DNA of 64,000 nucleotides, from positions 248,001-312,000 of the forward strand of contig NW_026705189.1 of NCBI RefSeq assembly GCF_029867415.1. The letters are read 5' to 3'. The notes below the pieces were generated by a model that saw only the letters and a list, made by a program, of their open reading frames with translations, had not been told where the DNA came from and searched no databases. How positions within the stretch are numbered: the stretch's first letter is position 1; every line of letters begins with the position of its first letter. Below are positions 11,137 to 24,380 of this stretch, piece by piece. Source of the stretch: Vicia villosa. Taxonomy: Eukaryota; Streptophyta; Magnoliopsida; Fabales; Fabaceae. A program made the translations under genes and the position numbers.

Positions 11137-13829
11137 TCGATTATCACCGTTCTCACGAAAATTCATAAATATAAAAGAAAATATTTTTCTTATTTAATTA
11201 GTAGTTAAAAAATTCAAAAACTAACCCTACAAAAATAATAATCTAATTATTTATTAATTTTATTATTTTAACAATATTTAATCTATATTTATAAAAGTCA
11301 TGAACGTTAAATTTTTAAACTTAAAATTATTTAAAATAATTATTTAAATTTCTCTCTTTTACTAACTTTACCTATTTCTTTTAAACTTCTTATAAACAAA
11401 TTATATAAAATGTCAATTAAACCAATTTATAATTTAAAAAATATATTAATTAAAAATATTATAATAATTTAGATGTAGTGGAAGATATCTTCTCGTTCTC
11501 ATATTTATTTTTGAAGTGCCTTTGAGATTAATTTGTTCTCTATCAAAGGAGATTTCTCAATTTTTGAGAGAAAAAAAATCATTTTTAAGAAAAGTTCCCA
11601 CTAAAAAATTCAAATTTAAATCCACACATCTCTCGGACGAAAAAAAAAAAACTAAGGAAGTTAATCATCTTGTTTAGCTTCTTGTAGTTTTGTATAATTG
11701 AGAATCATTATTAGTGATATTGTAATTAATTATGACTATTATTAGGTTTACTTGTCTATAACAAAATTTCTATTCGTGGATGTCGTTTGGCAAGAATTAT
11801 TATAATCTTGGTGGTTCTTGTTTCACTCATATTTTTGGGCGTTCCCTGTTATCAATAATTGATGACATGAATATATATATCATTGCCATGCATTTCTTTT
11901 TGTCTATATGCTCATAAAATAGCTTTGATGAGAGTGTTTACTCGTTCAAATTATGTAGGAGTACTATCAGATAATAGTTTTGTAAATCATTCATGTATTG
12001 GGCTAATTTATATAGAACTTTCTGCTTTTAAACAGGCCCCTGCAAATAAACGATAGAATTGATCATTTAAATTAGTCAGTTGTAAGATTAGATACTAAGA
12101 TTTCAAAAAAAAAAAATTGTAAATAAAATTGGTATAAATCGATAATATTTTGTCTCTAAATATATAGACTAATCTTTAGAAATTAAAAAAAAACTTACCA
12201 AATGGTGCAAGATAAAAATTAAAAATATAGAATAAAAATATTTTAATGAGAATTTTTCTAAATCAACTCTTTTGAAAACATGTTTCAAGAGAATAAAAAG
12301 ATTGCTGTAAAGTTTAATTAAATTTTGCTTATATTGTAAAGGAAGATATAAGATGTTTTGGTATGCATTTGGCGTGATTGAAAAATGGACTATATTTGTG
12401 ACTTATTGTATGATATTTGGCGTGAGAAAATGACTATTCATAGCTTAAGAAGAGAAGACTCTCTACGAAACAGAGTTGTCTTTTCATTTTCATATATTTT
12501 ACCAAACATTCATAAATACCTATTATGCCTACCGAGAAACCACTTGGGTTGTCAACGGCGTATCAGTCCCGTTTAATGCAAAATTCAAATAAATGAAACC
12601 GGACGGAGCGAACATAATTAAGGGTAAGGGCGTGAGTGTAAAAGTTTGATTTGTCCTATAAATAAATGAGGGTGGATAGAGAATGTTCGCAAATTTTGTA
12701 CATTTTAGGTCTAGAAATATATAAGTTTACGTAGATGCGCGTATCTACAAAGACCTGTGGGACGAGGCAAAATAGATATATTAGAGATTGTGAGTCTAAA
12801 ATATTAACTCGTTCACATAATAGTTCGGACAAAACAGATATGTCCAATGGGTCGGATCTATTTTGTCGCCTCTATTTTTTATTGATTTTAAAATTTATTA
12901 TGATATAAATTTAATATTTTTAAAGATTTAACTATTGTAATCAAATGATACATATTATATATAAATTAAATATTATTTTTAGAGTTTAATTGTTATTTAT
13001 TGTTAATATAAATATTCTTTAAATTGAAAGTAAAAATTCACATATCCAATGGTTTAAGAATGCGCACTTTAATGAGATTGTCGATACTCCCAATAAATCT
13101 ATAATCAACATCTTGGCATAATAATAGGCCACTAAATTTGCAAGAACAATTATTCATGCGTTGCATGTTAGCCAATTATAGTTGATGGTAATTGTTGTCT
13201 TCTTTTTAATCTTTGCGCCTCTCCTCTTTCTCTTGTTTTGTATCTATAATCCCACATAGTTAAGTAACACGATGCTAGTAGGTTGAAAAGTATTCAAAAT
13301 TATCACAAATTTGAAATGCATCTTTCTCCTCCTTGGTTAATAATTATCTTTTGTCTTTTAGATCTTAATAAGGAATCTTAAAGGACAAGACATAAAATAA
13401 CAGTTTCACTAACATTTCTTTTGAAAAATTGAGATTATCTAAATGTGTAATGATATGAGTTTAAACAATCAACTCAAATATATTATAGAGCTTCCACAAA
13501 ATAGATTAAATAGTTAGATCTAAAACCACATGAATTGAGGTGCTGACCTCAACGTAATAGAATGACGAATCAAAGCAATTAATTTTTAAGGTCATCACTA
13601 AAAACTAGTGCGCCGAATGCTAATCAATTAGAAAGTGTTCTTGATCTATGGATTATTTTTTTCTAGGCTGTTTTTCTTTTTCTATGTAAAGGAGTCCTTT
13701 TAGTCTCTTCTAATCACGATAATCGGATTTTATACTCTCCTTACTCACTCACTCTCTTCATTTAAACTATTTTTATACACAAGTAATTATCTTAATGCTG
13801 AGAGAGCGAAAAGTTTATGCTAAAAGTTG
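11137..13829. other. Intergenic AT-rich sequence
   Basis: No coding frame, terminal repeat or RNA gene that I can support, apart from the short repeat at 12354-12428. Short open frames here are scattered and match nothing I recognise. Confidence 0.5.
12354..12428 (+). repeat. Second copy of the sequence at 5-95
   Basis: GGTATGCATTTGG, GTGATTGAAAAA, ACTATATTTGTGA and ATGATATTTGGC occur here in the same order as at the left end of the window. One gap of about 15 bp accounts for the length difference. The first copy lies at the visible start of the LINE remnant, so this may be another fragment of that element. Confidence 0.7.
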
Positions 13830-15540
13830 TGTAAATTATTGTTTAATCAGATAGTGATGTAATTGTAAATCAAGAGTTTGATTCTCTTGTGAAATTGTAA
13901 TTGATTTAAAGGTTGCAAGTTGAAAATGAATAAAATCTTGGTGTATGGAGGTTGTTGCGTTGTTCCTGTTATAAAAGCTCAAGGAGATAATGGAACTCTA
14001 AAGGGGAAACTCTTGGGGATTGGAACATGGTGTGTGGTTTAAGGCCTAAGGAGAATAAATCGTGGCATGTTCTTTCTAACTCCACTCTTTTATTTTTCGC
14101 GCCTTAATCTTCACTTCTTCTTCTTTCTTAAAAATCGACCAAGCTAAAATCAATCTTAAAATTCAAAAATCATATAAAACAATTCACCTCCTTACTATTG
14201 TGTTTGAATTCACTTGGTCTTGTCAATAAGTAGTATCAGAGCTTGACTTCTCTTATAAGGCTAATCGTCATATTAGGTAGGATGACTTCAAACACTTCTT
14301 TTAATAGAAATGTTCCTACGAACAAACCCCAATTGTTTCATGGTGAAAGATATATCAAATGAAAAGGAAGAACACAATTCTTTCTTAAATTATTTTATTT
14401 TGATGTGTGGGATTCTATAACAAAAATGGTCCTTTTATTCCCACTCATTTCATAAATAATAAAGTGGTGAATAAACCAAAAAATATTTGGACCAACATGG
14501 AAATTAAAGGTGCAACACAGATTAAAATCCAAGTACTTGATAACTAGGGCTTTAACCATTAGAGAGTACAAATACGTAATAAATTTTAGCATTTCTAACA
14601 AAATGTAGAACACTCTTAAAAGGGTCTTTGAAGATTCCACTGAGAACAAAAGGGGTTGGATAAACATATTAGATCAAGAGTCCTAGATACTAAAAGGATC
14701 TTAATAAAGTCTTCAAAACTAGTTCTCTAATAATGTTAAACTATTGGAAATCTTTAAAAAATTACTTTATCTAACTAATTTTTTGAATTTGAAAACTGGT
14801 ATTGAAAATCTAACTCTGACTTGAAATTCGAGGATACATACTCTGTACTATGAAAATACGGTTTCTATATTTGATCAATTATATAAGATAATGCACGAGC
14901 TAAAAGATATCAAGAAACTCAAAGAGTAAGAATTATTACCTAAATATTATGTTCAAAATGGCATAGAACAAAACAAAAAGGCTCATATAAAAGAAATTGA
15001 CGATTTAGACTCATTTGATGAATCATAGCAAGAGGATAACCAATCACAACGTTTTTAAGTGTAAGTATTATGGTAAGAATGACCATATTGTTTTATGATG
15101 TATTAATAAAATCATGACTTCAAATGGAATTTCAAACCTTCTTCTGAATTCTCCGAAAATAGTATGATATATTTTAAGTTCACTTATTCAAAAGATAAAA
15201 ATATATTGGTACTAAAGGTAAAAAAAAGTAGAATTACTTTGCATGCATGTTTTGCAACGTATAACTCTAAACGATACAATAAATGTGGTTTTCCAGAGCA
15301 TTTATTAAAAGAGTTTAACGAGTTTTTATCTTCTGCTTCAATGTGAGGAGATGACTCCACTTATGAAGAAATTTTCAGAAAGATTCTCTAAAAAGAAAGC
15401 TTTAAAGAAAGAAATTGAAAATGCCCCTTATATTAAAAGTCCATGGAAATCCTTAAAAAGAGAAGGCAAATTGATTTCCAAAATAACAAAGAGAAAATGT
15501 TCTCTGAATTTTTAGAGAGAAAAAAACAAAATTATGTATA
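13830..15540 (+). pseudogene. Ty1/copia fragment A: LTR end, primer site, decayed gag
   Basis: The primer-binding site TAGTATCAGAGC (14231-14242) is a near-match to the complement of the initiator-Met tRNA 3' end. It directly follows a probable LTR end at about 14228. Forty bases later an ATG (14282) opens MTSNTSFNRN, the beginning of a copia gag like the one at 17530. The frame soon breaks with many stops and shifts. A decayed zinc knuckle (CKYYGKNDHIVL) can be read near 15060. No protease, integrase or RT is seen. The left limit of the LTR is not clear; 13830 is an estimate. Confidence 0.65.
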
Positions 15541-15689
15541 CATTTCTAACAAGTACTAATCAGCTAATTAATCATTTTTATTTTTTTATCATTAGTCTTG
15601 TGTTTAAGCTAATGTAAAAAAACCTTTGAATAATATGAAATTGTTGCTCCTAGGGTATTCTTGAGGTATTAGGGTTTTGATGTTTGTAG

Positions 15690-17477
15690 GTTTATTTTTA
15701 GTAATTGAGTCACATCACAGTTAGGTCATTGCACATCTCTTAAAATTAGACATTTTTCGTTAAAATGTATTTTGCATGCATAAAACATAAAACAAGTATT
15801 TGCCCAAAAGTCAATGCCAAATGATTCAAGTTTGAAACTTTGCGAATTCAATAAAAAACTCATGCAAACATGATTCAAGTTAGACAAAAACTTGACTCAA
15901 AATGTGGAACCATGTGTTTGCAAGTTAATTAGAAAGTGATTAAAGCCGAGCTAGTCATGCCTAAACCTTTCATGGATTTGATTATGGTTTTGATGATGAC
16001 AACTCAAGAAGATATACTCTTGATGATGACTCATGGATATGCATTGGGGACAAGCTTAAATCCAAACAAGTACTTCAACTATCTCAAGCGATCAAAGATG
16101 CATAAGACAATTGTTCAAGAACCTTTCTTCAAAGACAAATGAATTAGGGTTTGATAATAACTGCAAACATCCTCCGATGATGGCATTTAACTTGAAGATA
16201 TATCAAGCCTCAATTTAGTAAGATTCAACCAAGTTCTTATATGATTGGTATATCCGAAAAAGTCTTAAAGCTTTGTAGTATGAATGAGAGAAAATGTGAA
16301 AGCTCGCCCATTCATGTTTGAGTGATCAATGTTTTATAAAAACATAAGGACATTTTTGTAAAGTAATATGGATAAATCACACACTCACTAAAACATTTTT
16401 AAATCCTCCATTTCTCAAAGAAACAACATAAAAATGTTTTGGAGCCTAGCCTGATGAATTAGTAACTATCATAATGATTGAGATAAGGCATAAGGTTCCA
16501 ATTGATTGGACTATTAATTTGGCCCTTGGATCTTTTCTTTTATTGTGTCAACCTCTAGCCTATAAATAGAGGCGCCAGTCCTCACTTTTTCACATAAAAA
16601 ATGTGAGCTCTCTTATTCCTCACTCTCTCTAAAAATATTTTTCTACTTTTTCTCAATTAGTTTTAGCCAAAAATGCTTCGAGAAAGTCTTTTGTGTTTAA
16701 GTGATATTTTTGTACTGGAAAAGGATGATATTGTAAATTCACCAAGAGGTATTTTTATCTTGGTTAAATAATTTCTCTTAAGGGATTGTTTGTTTAGGTT
16801 CGAAGCTAGACCTATTAAAAGCTTTGTTTGGGGGTTTAGTTTGAAGTTGCCGATTCGGTTTGTGAGTTCAGTCTGTGTAAAAGCTCACTTTGGTTCAAGA
16901 TCATCCTGGTGTAAAATCTTAACTCGATTTATGGTCAGCCCATGTAAAACCCCATTCGGTTCGTGGTCATCCAGTGTAAAACCATCATTTTTGTTTGGGG
17001 GATAGATAATTCAAAACTCTGCCTTGATTTGAGATTAGCCTGTGTAAAATCTCAGAATTTAAGCTTAAAGACTAAGTGCTCAAAGCTTCATTCGTGATTA
17101 GAAGAAAGACTAATCCCTTTAGTCCATGTTCGTTGTTTGGTTGGAAGTTAACATAAAAAATTCATTTTCCTTGTATAAGGGGCTCATGAGTTTAACCTAC
17201 TAAAAGCTATATATTAAGCATTATTGGACACTCTCAAAATCAAGTCTTTGGGAGAGGATTAGGTCACTTAATTAAGACTGGTCCTCTATAATTTATGATG
17301 TCATCTCTTTACCCTTATCTCTTTATTTTTCGCATATTGATTTTCCACTACAATTATTCAAATGTTTTATTAAAATTGTTTTTAAACTATGAAATTGAAA
17401 ACAATAATATTTTAAACTATCGTTTTTCAAACCTCTATAATTCACCCCCTATTGTCTATGGAGTTCCATATCCAACA
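15690..17477 (+). mobile_element. Ty1/copia (SIRE-like) 5' LTR of fragment B
   Basis: The region ends in TCCAACA and is followed two bases later by a primer site. Inside are a TATAAATAGAGGC promoter box (about 16561) and a GATTATGGTTTTGATGATGACAA word (about 15970) characteristic of the start of legume SIRE-like LTRs. Imperfect repeats of GTGTAAAA occur between 16860 and 17050. The left boundary is uncertain (15690-15960). No 3' LTR partner is visible. Confidence 0.55.
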
Positions 17478-17479
17478 AG

Positions 17480-17491
17480 TGGTATCAGATC
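17480..17491 (+). other. tRNA-Met primer-binding site of copia fragment B
   Basis: TGGTATCAGATC, one base different from the canonical TGGTATCAGAGC used by plant Ty1/copia elements, two bases after the LTR end. Confidence 0.8.
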
Positions 17492-17529
17492 TTAACTCAT
17501 TTATAAAAACTAATCGTCTCAGGAGGAAT

Positions 17530-18798
17530 ATGACTTCCAACATTTTTCTAACAAGGGGGTCTTTCATAAACATACCTCTGTTGTTTAATGGTGATAAGTT
17601 TGAACTATGAAAAGCTATATTTGAATTTTTCTTTCAAAGTATTGATCATGAATTGTGGGAAACAATAATCAACAGTCTATTTATCCCAACTCACCATATA
17701 AATGGAGAAGTAGTAGATAAACCTGATTTTCCTTGGACCATAGAGGAAAAAAGAAAGTTTGAAATTGATTTCAAAAATAAAAATTTTATAGTTATGTCAT
17801 TAGATGATAATCAACTCCTTTATGTTCATAATTTCAAATTCACAAAAGAAATTTGGGGTTCTCTTAAAATGATATATGGTATTTATCTGAGTATCGAATG
17901 AGAGAAAATGAGCACACGAGGTGAAGAAGAAAAATGTTTCATTAATAAATGTTTTTCTAAATTTAGAAATGTTAGAAATTATGTTGGAACACTTGTTACT
18001 AACAAATGTATAAGAATTAAGAATTGGAATAAAAAATTTGACCGAATCCTTAAATTAAGAGATAAGAGTGTTCATGATTCCCACGAAAAATCAAAGAAGA
18101 ATGAAATTGTAGAAAAATTGAATGAACTAGTTCAATTAATTAAAGATGAATTCATAAGTTCAAAGCTTGAATAATCCTCAGAAACTCCATCAAACTCCTA
18201 CAAAGAAACTCCTATGGTTTCCTTCGAAAGAAATGTTTCAATAGTTAAACAATCTTCGCAAAATTCAACATCAAATGAAGGAACTTCATCTGTGAGAGGA
18301 GGTAAAGATGAAGCATCATCTAATGAAATATTCAAAAAGATAAAGAACAAAGCTTTCACAAATGAAAAATATTCAACCTCAAGAAGAATCGTCGAAGGAT
18401 ATTCTTCCAATAAAGAAGATGAAGTCTGCTTGAAAGTATCTTACGAGAAAGATGACCATGAGGTAATAAATATATCTTACAAGAAGTTATTTAAACTTAG
18501 CGTTAAGTTAATTTAAGAAAATTGTAAGATTAATAAACGTAACTTAGACCTTAAGGATTATCTGGAGTTTCTTGAAAAGAGTAATGAAATGCTTAAGTTC
18601 AAAATAGTTAATATCAGAAACTCAGTTGGAACACATGAGAGTTGTGTTTTGATGAAAAACGAAGTGACATATTTGAATGAAACCCTAAGTAAATTTAATT
18701 AGGGGAAAGGAAATCTTGACTTGATCTTATGAATTCAAAGGCCTTCCTTAAATAAAACTAAATTAGGGTTTAAATTCGATAGAACGCAAAGTAAATAA
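17530..18798 (+). pseudogene. Ty1/copia gag pseudogene, one frame with nonsense changes only
   Basis: Starting at ATG 17530 (MTSNIFLTRG), the same frame can be followed to 18798. It is broken only by stops at 17608, 17899, 18172, 18514, 18700 and 18730. The protein resembles the long gag of legume SIRE-like copia: a UBN2-like N-terminal part (about 17600-18170), then a region with SSNKEDEVCLKVSYEKDD and a coiled-coil-like KRNLDLKDYLEFLEKSNEML tail before LNETLSKFN. The zinc knuckle and all of pol are absent, so the element is truncated just after this point. Several stops fit TGG-to-TGA or CAG-to-TAG change. Confidence 0.75.
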
Positions 18799-18840
18799 GT
18801 AAATAGGAAGAAAATGAATTGACTTATTTATAAATGCTCT

Positions 18841-19125
18841 CATTGTTATTAGGTGTTGAAATGATGTTGTAACTTGTACTCATTGACATTTTTATTTGTT
18901 ATTTGGTAATGTATGAATTAAAAATAAATACAAAATTATGTTGTCATGTAAACGTGTATGTATGCCTCAATAAAAATATTATAAAAATGAATCAACCCAA
19001 ACTTCATTGGTTTGGTTTGGTTCTTGTTTCTGAAAGCTAACCAAACCAAACCGAACCACATATTTGTTTCTCTTACGGTTCGGATGACTTTTAGCCTCAA
19101 AACTGTCCAAATCGCATAGCAAACA
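18841..19125 (+). mobile_element. Truncated hAT-like repeat, same family as 23149-24038
   Basis: It parallels the right third of the complete element at 23149-24038: GTTATTTG, AATACAAAATTATGTT, ATGTGTATGTATG-CTCAATAAAA, then GGTTTGGTTTGG, AACCAAACCAAACCG and TCTCTTACGGTTCGGATGA. The end is diverged and the usual CACCCCTA terminus is not recognisable. Confidence 0.7.
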
Positions 19126-22100
19126 TCCCTGTGGAATCACATGTCCATAAATAATTCAAATTAAAACCATTGATCATAAAGAAAAATGCACGGGAAAGCT
19201 ATAAGTCTTCAAAAGAAACGGAAGAATCCAAAAAGCCATCCTACGTCTTGGAGAATTATGTCCGTAACAAGAATTACGTGTTGGCCATAATTCTCCTACT
19301 TGCCCATAATTTCATATTATGCCTAGTGCCTTATTTCCTCTATGAATCCAAAATTAGAATCTTGGGAATTACGGGTGTAATTCTATATACATACACTTAT
19401 TATGTATTGTATTTATTGAGTTATTTGTATATGACAAAATAGAGTCCTTAAAATAATTACTCTGTTTAATAACCTATTAAATGTGAACTAATCGTGAGAC
19501 CTTATTAAATATGAGAGCGTTATTATTAAAGTATTTGTAGTCAAACTTTAATGTCTCATAGGACAACCGTGAAGCATAGAGACTATTATGTGAGTAGGCT
19601 GATGACCGTATCTCACGAGTCATGGATATAAAAAATAGTCAAAATATCATTTTTGGTCCCTTAACTTTACCTCAGTGTCAATTTTGGTCCCTTAAGTTTA
19701 AAAAGTGTCAATATGGTCCCTCATGTCTTCAAAAAACGTCATTTAAGTCCTTCCGTCTAATTTTTTAGAAACGACATGTATTTTTGCATGTTGGCATCCG
19801 ATGTGGCATATCTCCATATTCCACGTATTGTTTATTTTTTATTTATTTTAATTTTAAATAACTAGTAAGATATTAAAAACTAAAAATTTTCCACACACAA
19901 GATTTGAACCCACACCTGTGAGCTTCAAAGGGCGAATAGCTGACCACTAGAGCAACTTCTCTATTACAAAATAATTTAATTCTAAAACAATTTTTTCCTT
20001 TATATCTATGGCTGACCACTAAAACAATTTTATTCTGAAGCTGTATTTTATATCTATGTTTATAGCAGACTTGAGGAAGATAATATGTTCATACTTTATA
20101 TTTGTTGCTGTACAAACTAAACAATTTTTTCCATCGTGATTAATTTGAAGATTTGTTTTATAGTTTGATGTTCATATAATATGCTCTATGCTTGTGTTTG
20201 TATTGAAGGGATGTGGGGTTTGTTTGATTTTTTATTTCTTTCAAAATGAAGCTTACCCAAATCCTTACTTTTATAAATTCAGAAAAAAAAAAAATCTAGA
20301 AACTCTGAAGCCACCGTAAAAAGTTTCACTACCACCACCACCTTCAAATTCAACTATAATTTCAAAACACACTCCTTGTAAAACAAAACCCTAATTTCTC
20401 CAATCCAATGACACCACGCACGGAAGAATATGAACAAGACAACAGTAACCTAATCACCACCAACGTCAAAGAAGACATGATTGTCGTCTTCCCTATGTCC
20501 TCAACTCCTTCAAAACAACTCAAATCCTCAAACACTTAACACCAAACTTGCTCTAAACACTTTCTTGAGTAAGATTCCACAAGCAAAACAAGCAAAAACT
20601 TAATCAAAATATAAGGAAGATGAGCTTGTGGTGGTGATATAGAAGAAAAATGAAGGAAGATAGAGAAATATACAGTACTTGACAAAATATAAGTCGGTTT
20701 CTTTTTTTATTACAAAATACAAAAATAATTTAAATTAATCTAGACCATTGAAATTATTGATTGCCACGTAACACAATGGATGAGATCTAGACTCATGCCA
20801 CATCAGTGCCAAGTAGTCTTCTATTTTGACTATAACTAAAGGAACAAATGGGAAGGACAAACTTGAACCTATTTTAAAAGTTAAAGGACCAATATGACAC
20901 TTTTTAAAGTTAAGAGACGGAATTGTACCCCGAGGTAAAGTTAAGAGACGCAATTTGTCAATTTTCTTATAGTGTCTTCATCTATGTATAAATATTATGA
21001 GTGATGTTTTATACTTTATTGACCCACCATGAGAAAACTGCATAGTATGTATTAAGTGTCATAAGTTATTCTCATAGAGATAGTGTTGTATACGACCCTT
21101 CGACCTGAAGCCAATATGGACCCTAGATGTGTAGTGGAGTACTTTATTATCAATCAAATGTTGTTCGTAACATAACGACTATAAATATGGTTGATGTGTA
21201 CTCCATAAATCATGATGAGGAACATGATTGACCTAGATGAGATATTTGTCTCTCCTACCTATACAAGAGTAATATTTATGGCCCCGTTGATCGAGTATTA
21301 TTGTAAAATGCATGATCATGCTCAAATAAGTCGATATGAGATTTATGCTTATTTGTTGTTATCAATTATACTCAGGTATCGGAGAATATAATATTGGACT
21401 ATATAATGGTGACACATTCTATGTCGTGTGTTCAATATAGATATAATGGCAGAAGGATCATTGTACACATGACCATTATCGTAGAAATGTTTTGTAAGAT
21501 CACACGACATTCTTGTCACTTGAGTAGTAGTGATGTGTTGCTAGATACCCATCACTGTTTATAATATTAAATAGATGATTTAATATTATTGTCAACGTTA
21601 CGACAAACAACAGGGTCACACGCATACAATACTGATTGTGGAATGAACGATTAAATTAAATAAGATTTAATTTAATTAAATATTGATAGTAGTCAAATTA
21701 TTTAATACATAAACAAATATATAATTTATTTTATTAAATATAATTTAACTAAATAAATGATAATTGTCAGTTAATTAAATTCGATATGGTTTAATTTAAT
21801 TAATAATTTTATTTGATTTACTTAAAATTTTTAATTAAATATAAATAATATTTTATTTTATTTAATTAAAATGTTTAATTAAATAAAAGTAAGATTGAGT
21901 TTATTTTGAAAAAGTTCAAAAATAAGAGCATTAGGGTTTTAGTAGCTCTTTATAAATAGAGAAACTCTTTCCTCTACAATCCTAGTTTTTGTTCTTGTCA
22001 TTCTCGCAAAAAAAAAAAAAACTAGCACTACAGTCCACTTTGTACTCATGTGGACTTCGTAGAAATGATGATACTTTCCACGTCCGTGATCAAAGTTAAA

Positions 22101-22340
22101 GCACGCTTCAAGAAGTAATTCATAATTCTTTTTTATGGTTGATATGTAATTAATGGTTTAATCAAGATCCATTCACCGATATTCTTTTGTTAAGAGGGTC
22201 AATAACTTGAAAACCCTTCTTAAATCCCTTTAGAAACTCCTCATAGTTATTGGAACAACTTGGTGAGTCACTCTATGAATAGTCACCACTGTTATTAAGT
22301 TTCATCCAAGTATTTGCATCAATTTCATAACCATGTATTG
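19126..22340 (+). mobile_element. LTR-like dispersed repeat interrupted by a Mutator-like MITE
   Basis: The two halves (19126-19630 and 20975-22340) show no coding frame but look like one LTR-type sequence. They have wording familiar from long plant LTRs (ATATTTGTCTCTCCTA, GACCATTATCGTAGAAATG) and a TATAAATAGAG box at about 21950, followed by a pyrimidine/A-rich leader. I cannot define its ends or lineage. The open frame at 19170-19442 is not recognised and is probably fortuitous. Confidence 0.4.
19632..20972. mobile_element. Mutator-like non-autonomous element with ~95-bp terminal inverted repeats
   Basis: The left end (about 19640-19735) and the reverse complement of the right end (about 20866-20970) share CTTAACTTTACCTC and TTTAAAAAGTGTCA, plus repeated GGTCCCTTAA/CGTCTCTTAA words. 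This inverted repeat of roughly 95 bp is typical of MULE-type MITEs in plants. The interior has no transposase. A tRNA-like stretch with a B-box-like GATTTGAACCC sits at about 19911. A 9-bp target duplication could not be found, so the exact ends are approximate. Confidence 0.65.
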
Positions 22341-23140
22341 TTTTTAACTAGTAAATTTAGCAATTCTTACAAGACTAATAAACAAATGAGATTTATAATG
22401 ATTAAATTACATTTTCTTGATAATGTCATTTTGGAAAGGTTTAACCTATTTTGCAGGTCTTAAGAAGTCAAAGAAATAGCCAAAAAAGGAAAGCAATGAA
22501 TTTTAAAAAAAGGATTCAAAAATTATATTTTCAGCTCATTTTACATTATGATGTATGCGTGTTTTTTTGACGATATCAAAATCGTCAAAACTCTGAGTAA
22601 TGTGTGATAATCTTTAAATAAAAACTAACATCCATGGCTACAACTCTACTGAAGAAGTTAAAACATAAATCATCTTTTGATCATACACGTATGCAAGCTT
22701 ATGAAATATCCAACCTAGCGTTCAAACGCCTCAAACACATATGACAGGTGTCAAGAAGCCCAAATTTAGTCCAAGTGCTAGAAAAAAAAATATTAGCAAA
22801 GAGCATTCATACGCCCCATATGCATATGAAAGCGTCTAGATGCTCTAGACACCCAAATTTAGTTTGTACGCCCAATTTCCCATATATATAGAAAACTTTG
22901 TTTTTCTCATTTATTTTTGGATTTAGATGGTGAATAAACATATTTTGGAACGGGGTGAACACAATAAGAATGATGAGTAGCTAAACTCCTAATTAGTGCT
23001 AGAGATGAGTTATTGTCTTTCATGAACTTTGTAAACATAAATTTATTCTTGTAATGAGTAAGTAGTTTATTCTTGTTTGATTTACTCTTATATGTTATTA
23101 AGATTTTTTTTGTTTTTAATAAATTGTAAATTAAAATACG
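22341..23140. other. Intergenic sequence, nothing recognised
   Basis: Unique-looking AT-rich sequence without a supportable feature. It contains a few short palindromic CATATG/ACGCC words around 22720-22870. Confidence 0.4.
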
Positions 23141-23148
23141 GTTCCACT

Positions 23149-24038
23149 TAGGGGTGATCAAAACCAAACCAACCCAATAGAAAACCGCAAACCAAACCAA
23201 ACCAAACCGAAACCGCAAAAAACCGCATTTGGTTCGGATTAGTTTGGGTCAGTTTTTACAAAACCGCACGGTTCGGTTCGGTTTGCGGTTTGTATTTTGT
23301 AAACCGAACCAAACCGAATCAAACCGCACTATGTTACAACCTAAATTTTACTAAATCACATCCAACCCAAACTTAAACTTATTATACATTAGCATTATGA
23401 TTACGAACAATTTTCTCATCCTTACACATATAATTTCAGTCCCGATCTTCTAAAATCTCTAATAACATTATCGCACCTTCTTTGCCACCTATATCTTCCC
23501 TCTTCTTCTATAATCTCTACTCTCTTATATTCTTTCTTTTTCACCTTCTCATTTTTATGTAAATGTTCCGTATTTCAGTTTCGTTTTTATCGCATATCTT
23601 CTTTAATCTCTCAACACTTTTTTTCTTTTTCACTTTCACTAATCTTTCGTCTCTTCTATTTTTTTGTTTTGTTATAATAATTTTTATATTGTTTTATGCT
23701 ATTATTTTATGTTTAATATTCCACTTTTGTCTAATTTAATTTTTACATATTAAATGAAAAACTGTTGTCAAAATATGACGAGTTTTGTTGTTATTTGATA
23801 GTGTATGAATGTATAAATACAAAATTATGTTATCATCTATATGTGTATGTATGGCTCAATAAAATATTTATAAAAAACCGAACCAACCGAACCGAACCAA
23901 ACCGCATTAGTTTGGTTTGGTTTGGTTCGGATTTTTTTAAAAGCCAACCGAACCAAACCAAACCGCACTATTTTTTCTCTTGCGGTTCGGATGATTTTTT
24001 TCGTCAAAACCGCACAAACCGCACCGCGAGCACCCCTA
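23149..24038. mobile_element. Complete hAT-like MITE (890 bp) with 8-bp target duplication
   Basis: It begins TAGGGGTGATCAAAACC and ends GCGAGCACCCCTA, an imperfect short terminal inverted repeat. It is flanked by perfect 8-bp duplications GTTCCACT (23141-23148 and 24039-24046), the size made by hAT transposases. The subterminal 150-200 bp on each side are arrays of AACCAAACCG / CGGTTTGGTT words able to fold back on each other. The interior contains no transposase frame, so it is non-autonomous. A truncated relative is at 18841-19125. Confidence 0.88.
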
Positions 24039-24380
24039 GTTCCACTTATAAAGGAATTTCAATAGGTAACGCTTGATAGGATTATTCTCTATAATTATTA
24101 CCTAGGCCTATGAATAACACCGTGAAACAATATTGCTCCCATTAATAGAATATTGCTTAGTTTTATCTCTACAAAGAAGACGGGTATAGATTACTCGTGC
24201 CACGTGGGAGAAATCATTAACCTCAACCTGCTTCTTTTAATACTTTCAATTCTACTTACGAGATGTTGAATTAATATGTCAAATCTATTGACATTTGTTG
24301 GACGTGTGTTATATTTATATCATAAATATTCATAGACTCTCAAACACAAATTTTAAAAGAATGGAATGATTAATTAAATA

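Noticed and set aside
19905..19965. Possible tRNA gene in the Mutator-like MITE
   Set aside because: A B-box-like GATTTGAACCC is present, but no acceptor stem, A-box or cloverleaf can be drawn. Similar stretches occur at 26651 and 59815 inside other elements.
22907..23218. Minus-strand frame of 103 residues
   Set aside because: It crosses the left boundary of the hAT-like element at 23149, so it cannot be a conserved gene.
23149..24038. Telomere-like or satellite array from the AACCAAACCG words
   Set aside because: The words are irregular, occur in both orientations and are confined to the subterminal parts of a hAT-like element; they are not the plant telomere repeat.
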